Source: a bacterium (GTDB lineage Bacteria > Atribacterota > JS1 > SB-45 > 34-128). From it: a stretch of 9,373 nucleotides of DNA. Positions 7,557 through 9,373 of the stretch are shown here, one piece after another; within the stretch, counting starts at the first letter, position 1, and each line of letters starts with the position of its first letter. Position numbers and translations under genes: made by a program. Under the pieces are notes generated by a model. The model did no database searches. It was not told where the DNA came from and worked only from the letters and a program-made list of their open reading frames with translations. The stretch covers positions 1 through 9,373 of the forward strand of contig JAHIPR010000326.1 in NCBI GenBank assembly GCA_018903015.1, given 5' to 3'.

Positions 7557-7583
7557 TTAGCTTTTTACTAATTTTCTTTCCAA
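7557..7583 (-). other. Possible 8-codon leader peptide (MERKLVKS) with strong RBS
   Basis: AGGAGG lies six bases before a TTG that opens eight codons ending in TAA, 29 nt upstream of the transporter ATG. The ribosome binding site is much stronger than that of the transporter itself. A GTG overlapping the same site would give a 13-codon lysine-rich peptide in another frame. It could be a translated leader that loads ribosomes onto the transcript or an attenuation element, or it could be the remains of a former gene start. The peptide shows no run of one amino acid that would name a regulator. Confidence 0.3.
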
Positions 7584-7807
7584 GCTTCACCTCCTCTATA
7601 ACAATTTGCCCTACCGCAATATATTTTTACCTTACTGTTATCAGCGCATCTATATTTTTTCTTTTGTTGTTTATTAGATCAAGAAACGGTATAGCAATTG
7701 TTCTTATCGATTTGAATTTGTTATAAACCCCGGGTTCTCTAAGATATAAACCACAATCAGAACTATTGAATCAAAGATTATAACCATACTGAAACTCTTA
7801 TATGACA
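7584..7807 (-). other. AT-rich operon leader
   Basis: This stretch lies between the transposase fossil and the mini-ORF. It contains a candidate promoter (7688-7716), an 11-bp GC palindrome AACCCCGGGTT (7726-7736), and otherwise AT-rich sequence with stops in all minus frames. I see no further gene. The palindrome could be an operator or a remnant of a transposon end. Confidence 0.5.
7688..7716 (-). promoter_or_regulatory. Candidate sigma-A promoter for the transporter operon
   Basis: On the minus strand TTCAAA (7716-7711) and TATACC (7693-7688) are separated by 17 bases. Each box matches four of six consensus positions, so the call is weak in AT-rich DNA. Transcription would start near 7681, downstream of the riboswitch and the transposase fossil. 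If real, it would let the operon be expressed independently of glycine. Confidence 0.3.
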
Positions 7808-8038
7808 TTAGACTAAGTATATTAATTTTATAAGAACATCTTGTTGGAGTGAAGCCCTCAAGCTAGACACTTTAAATCTTAATACACCATGCATTCCCGA
7901 GAGCCCTTCAATCCCGGCTCTTTTCCTGGCTAACTTTTTATATTCATAGGTTCCCATCTTAGTAATAAGCTGGCAGCGGTGTAAGGTTTTTTCTGATACT
8001 CTGAGATGGTACTTTTGGGTAGTAACCGTATTATGTTT
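7808..8038 (-). pseudogene. C-terminal fossil of a DDE transposase (IS1182-like)
   Basis: About 75 codons are open from just after the riboswitch terminator to a TAA at 7808, without a start codon. The reading contains GTYEYKKLARKRAGIEG and, further on, LRASLQQDVL. This recalls the end of IS1182-type transposases, where a K/R-rich helix leads into RAGIEG (carrying the last catalytic Glu), followed by a GLRR...RYxGLxKxxLQ tail. Here the part between RAGIEG and LQQ is shortened and altered, as expected after decay or small indels. The upstream five-sixths of such a transposase is missing, and I saw no clear terminal inverted repeats. It is not a functional gene. Its position implies that an insertion or deletion separated the glycine riboswitch from whatever followed it. 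The family assignment is from recognition of the motif, not a search. Confidence 0.6.
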
Positions 8039-8046
8039 TAGGCAAT

Positions 8047-8099
8047 AAAAAAAGACAGAGTAAGAAAATAATTATATTACTCTCTTACTCTGTCTTTTT
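8047..8099 (-). terminator. Intrinsic terminator of the glycine riboswitch
   Basis: On the minus strand AGACAGAGTAAG pairs perfectly with CTTACTCTGTCT; outer A-T pairs bring the stem to 17 bp (8049-8065 with 8083-8099), followed by seven T (8053-8047). The 5' arm includes the CAGAGT that also forms the 3' side of the second aptamer's P1 stem (plus-strand positions 8087-8092). The two structures are therefore mutually exclusive: bound glycine should prevent the terminator and allow read-through. Confidence 0.93.
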
Positions 8100-8325
8100 A
8101 CCTGAGAGATTCTTCCTATGTAATTAGGAAATAGTTCTTTTAGTAAACTCTGTATGGGTTTTCCTAACGATTAGGAATTGCCCCGTCGGTGCTTTTTTAT
8201 ATAAAGCTCTCCAGAGTTCTGTCCGGTAACAGTCCTTTTGCCTGAAAGTTTGGATACTTTTTGTATCTTGCCTCTTTGGCTCCTTTTCTTTTTTTTAAAT
8301 AAAAGAAAAGGCCTCTCCTGTTACC
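8087..8325 (-). promoter_or_regulatory. Tandem glycine riboswitch
   Basis: Two glycine aptamers lie head to tail on the minus strand. Aptamer 1 (8325-8225) is closed by an 8-bp P1, GGTAACAG with CTGTTACC, and contains GGAGAG, GCCAAAGAGGCAAGAT and CTTTCAGGCAAAAGGAC. Aptamer 2 (8217-8087) is closed by ACTCTG with CAGAGT and contains GGAGAG, CACCGACGGGGCAA and AATCTCTCAGGTAAAAAGA. The linker is only 7 nt, and TGAAG just upstream of aptamer 1 fits the leader-linker kink-turn. Both P3 regions carry long extra hairpins: an A/U-rich one in aptamer 1 (about 8284-8312) and two TTCCTAAT-type hairpins in aptamer 2. Coupling to the terminator at 8099-8047 predicts an ON switch. Usual targets are the glycine cleavage genes or glycine/alanine transporters. 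Here the next genuine gene is the OPT transporter 560 nt downstream, beyond a transposase fossil. Confidence 0.95.
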
Positions 8326-8340
8326 TTCATACAGGTTACA

Positions 8341-8412
8341 CTGTTATATTTATTTATTTCAAAGTATGGATATTAATTTAAATTATCTTTATTTGCTATA
8401 TACTACATCTAT
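8341..8412 (-). promoter_or_regulatory. AT-rich leader expected to hold the riboswitch promoter
   Basis: This short stretch lies between repeat copy 2 and the riboswitch. It is strongly AT-rich, with TTGAAA and TATAAC boxes on the minus strand, but their spacing (8 nt) is wrong for one promoter. A promoter is expected here because the riboswitch needs its own transcript, yet I cannot place it exactly. Confidence 0.25.
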
Positions 8413-8535
8413 TTTAAAAAATCCTTCTTTTTCTAGAAAATAATTTATAAAAAATAAAAAGCCCTTCAGCAAATGCCAAAGGGCTGGGAATTAGCAAGCT
8501 CCCCCTATTGGACACGTTCAGAACTTTTAAGGGGG
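8413..8535 (-). repeat. Dispersed terminator-like repeat, copy 2
   Basis: This copy is close to copy 3. Both have TTTTAAAAAATCC-like and CTTCTTTTTC boxes, the hairpin, GGAATTAGCAAGCTCCCCC, then TATTGG, ACGTT and GAACTTTT. Here 14 extra AT bases separate the CTTCTTTTTC box from the hairpin. CCCCC (8501-8505) and GGGGG (8531-8535) can form a second stem; copy 3 keeps CCCC and GGGG at the matching places. The element lies 137 nt downstream of the PspC-domain gene and just upstream of the riboswitch. Confidence 0.8.
8452..8486 (-). terminator. Intrinsic-type terminator hairpin in repeat copy 2
   Basis: In minus-strand RNA AGCCCUUUGGC (8485-8475) pairs with GCUGAAGGGCU (8470-8460) around a four-base loop, including two G-U wobbles, and a U-rich tract follows. 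It is well placed to end the PspC-domain transcript and to insulate the riboswitch from it. Confidence 0.75.
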
Positions 8536-8672
8536 ATATCGTAATAGATAATATTAAATTAAATCAGTTAATTCTTCAAGATTTTTGAAAGATTATTAAA
8601 TGTTTGTATGAATATTCAATCAATTTTTAACACTGCTATAATTTAATCATAATTCTTCCTTAAAAATTCTTT

Positions 8673-8951
8673 TCATTCTTTTACTTCTTTCACTACTTCT
8701 TTTGCTCTCTTTTTAATTTTTTCTTTAGGTTCCTCTATTTTTTCAAACTTATCATCAGAAACTTGTTCAGACTTTTTGGGAATTATAATCCAGGAAATAA
8801 TATAGAAAAGAATTCCTGAGCCTCCTAAAATGGCAAATAGTACTACTAATAACCTGACTAAAGTAGAATCAACATCAAAATATTCCGCAATTCCTCCACA
8901 AACACCAGCAATCTTATAATCTTTTTCTGACCTGTAAAGTTTCTTCTTCAT
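8673..8951 (-). CDS. PspC-domain small membrane protein
   Basis: The 92-residue protein carries a PspC domain in its first 60 residues: [20 protein letters not shown] followed by [16 protein letters not shown] and a second hydrophobic stretch [17 protein letters not shown]. The segment from about 32 to 58 forms one or two membrane passes. The C-terminal 30 residues are highly charged (K/E-rich) and probably a cytoplasmic helix. PspC domains occur in phage-shock envelope-stress proteins, where they act as membrane sensors or toxin-like partners; Firmicutes often have such short single-domain versions. I start at the ATG at 8951 because AGGAGG lies about 10 nt upstream of it, whereas an ATG seven codons earlier has no ribosome binding site. 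The gene stands alone between two repeat copies, with two inverted repeats in its leader. Its exact role here is unknown. Confidence 0.9.
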   Translation of the reverse strand: MKKKLYRSEKDYKIAGVCGGIAEYFDVDSTLVRLLVVLFAILGGSGILFYIISWIIIPKKSEQVSDDKFEKIEEPKEKIKKRAKEVVKEVKE

Positions 8952-8993
8952 GATAGACTTACCTCCTTTCATTGGTTTATTAAAGATATCTAC

Positions 8994-9011
8994 TTAACTT
9001 CACGAAGTTAA
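8994..9011 (-). promoter_or_regulatory. Palindrome in the PspC gene leader
   Basis: TTAACTTC and GAAGTTAA are perfect 8-bp inverted repeats with a two-base centre, about 43 nt upstream of the PspC start codon. The near-continuous symmetry fits a dimeric repressor or activator site better than an RNA hairpin. I cannot name a regulator. Confidence 0.4.
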
Positions 9012-9023
9012 CTAACATAATTT

Positions 9024-9047
9024 CAGTTTAAATAATCCATTAAACTG
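9024..9047 (-). promoter_or_regulatory. Second inverted repeat in the PspC gene leader
   Basis: CAGTTTAA (9024-9031) and TTAAACTG (9040-9047) are perfect 8-bp arms with an eight-base gap, 13 bp upstream of the palindrome at 8994-9011. It could be a second operator or cover the promoter region. AT-rich DNA makes such repeats fairly easy to find, so confidence is low. Confidence 0.3.
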
Positions 9048-9144
9048 CTATCTATAAAGCTCTGAGAGTTTTTTCTTTATTTTTATTTTATATATAAATG
9101 TTAGGATAACAATAACGAAGCTTTTTATTATATTCGACTCTTTA

Positions 9145-9256
9145 GTTTAAAAATCCTTCTTTTTCCAAATAAAAAAGCCCTCTAGCAAAAGGCCAAAGGG
9201 CTTGGAATTAGCAAGCTCCCCCTATTGGAAACGTTTGGAACTTTTTGTTGGGGTGA
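9145..9256 (-). repeat. Dispersed terminator-like repeat, copy 3
   Basis: This is the copy closest to copy 2, sharing the CTTCTTTTTC box, the hairpin, GGAATTAGCAAGCTCCCCC, TATTGG, ACGTT and GAACTTTT. It lacks the 14-bp AT insertion of copy 2. CCCC and GGGG flanking the ACGTT part can pair. It lies about 200 nt upstream of the PspC gene and may end a minus-strand gene located beyond the window. Confidence 0.8.
9170..9203 (-). terminator. Intrinsic-type terminator hairpin in repeat copy 3
   Basis: Minus-strand RNA forms AGCCCUUUGGC (9202-9192) with GCUAGAGGGCU (9186-9176) around a five-base U-rich loop, followed by a U-run. Compared with copy 1, two neighbouring positions in one arm are changed (AG for GA), but pairing is kept by exchanging A-U and G-U pairs. 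Confidence 0.75.
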
Positions 9257-9373
9257 AATTATAGAGGAATTGCAGAATATCAATAAACTAAAGGAATTAA
9301 TTAGCATTCCTGCAAGTGTTATAAATCCAATTTAATGGCTTATTCTCCCTTATTTATAAATAAAGTATCCCTA
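9257..9373. other. Right-edge sequence without a recognisable gene
   Basis: On the plus strand a short open stretch encodes KLKELISIPASV and stops at about 9335, without a credible start; it echoes the KLEEIISI peptide beside copy 1. Nothing else is supported, and the sequence is cut by the window edge. Confidence 0.4.

Noticed and set aside
8455..8535. Repeat copies as a known riboswitch class
   Set aside because: I compared them mentally with T-box, preQ1, fluoride, c-di-GMP, guanidine and SAM consensus features and found no match.
8413..9256. Repeats as a CRISPR array
   Set aside because: Only three copies, irregular spacing from 600 nt to 8 kb, a terminator-like hairpin and no cas genes.
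1..9373. tRNA or rRNA genes
   Set aside because: No cloverleaf with a TTCGANTC-type arm and no rRNA-like sequence was seen on either strand.

Overview
The window looks like the chromosome of an AT-rich, low-GC Firmicute, most likely a member of the Clostridia. The reasons are strong G-rich Shine-Dalgarno sites, a tandem glycine riboswitch with a Firmicute-type intrinsic terminator, a stand-alone PspC-domain protein, and a gene set I associate with anaerobic peptide and amino-acid users. Every convincing gene lies on the minus strand, so the biology reads from right to left.

Right part (about 9373 down to 8340): a small PspC-domain membrane protein (8951-8673) sits between two copies of a dispersed repeat (about 9256-9145 and 8535-8413). 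A third, more diverged copy lies at the far left (about 80-170). Each copy has a hairpin followed by a U-run in the minus-strand sense, preceded by a conserved block of about 50 nt. The base changes between copies keep the hairpin paired only in minus-strand RNA, so these are terminator-like elements of minus-strand transcripts.

Middle regulatory part (8340 to 7528): a complete tandem glycine riboswitch (8325-8087) is followed by an intrinsic terminator. The 3' arm of the second aptamer's P1 stem lies inside the 5' arm of that terminator, which is the layout of a glycine-activated ON switch. Directly downstream lies not a start codon but about 75 codons of what looks like the C-terminal end of a decayed DDE transposase (8038-7808). 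Then comes an AT-rich leader with a possible promoter and an 8-codon mini-ORF behind a very strong ribosome binding site.

Main operon (7527 to 664): seven genes run OPT-family transporter, Asp/Glu-racemase-family enzyme, DUF917 protein (S-methyl-thiohydantoin-desulfurase-like family), DUF1177 protein, a conserved-looking protein I do not recognise, AroM-family protein, and an M29-like aminopeptidase. From the racemase onward the genes overlap by 3-4 nt or are separated by only a few bases. The transporter is set apart from them by 94 nt containing a perfect 12-bp GC-rich hairpin. The set reads as an import-and-hydrolysis pathway for an oligopeptide or peptide-like (perhaps cyclic, D-amino-acid-containing or hydantoin-type) nutrient. 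Several of its proteins come from families without an established reaction. Whether the glycine riboswitch really controls this operon, or was cut off from its old target by the transposon, is the main open question.

Left part (663 to 1): no convincing gene. It holds the diverged repeat copy, a few short open fragments and AT-rich sequence.
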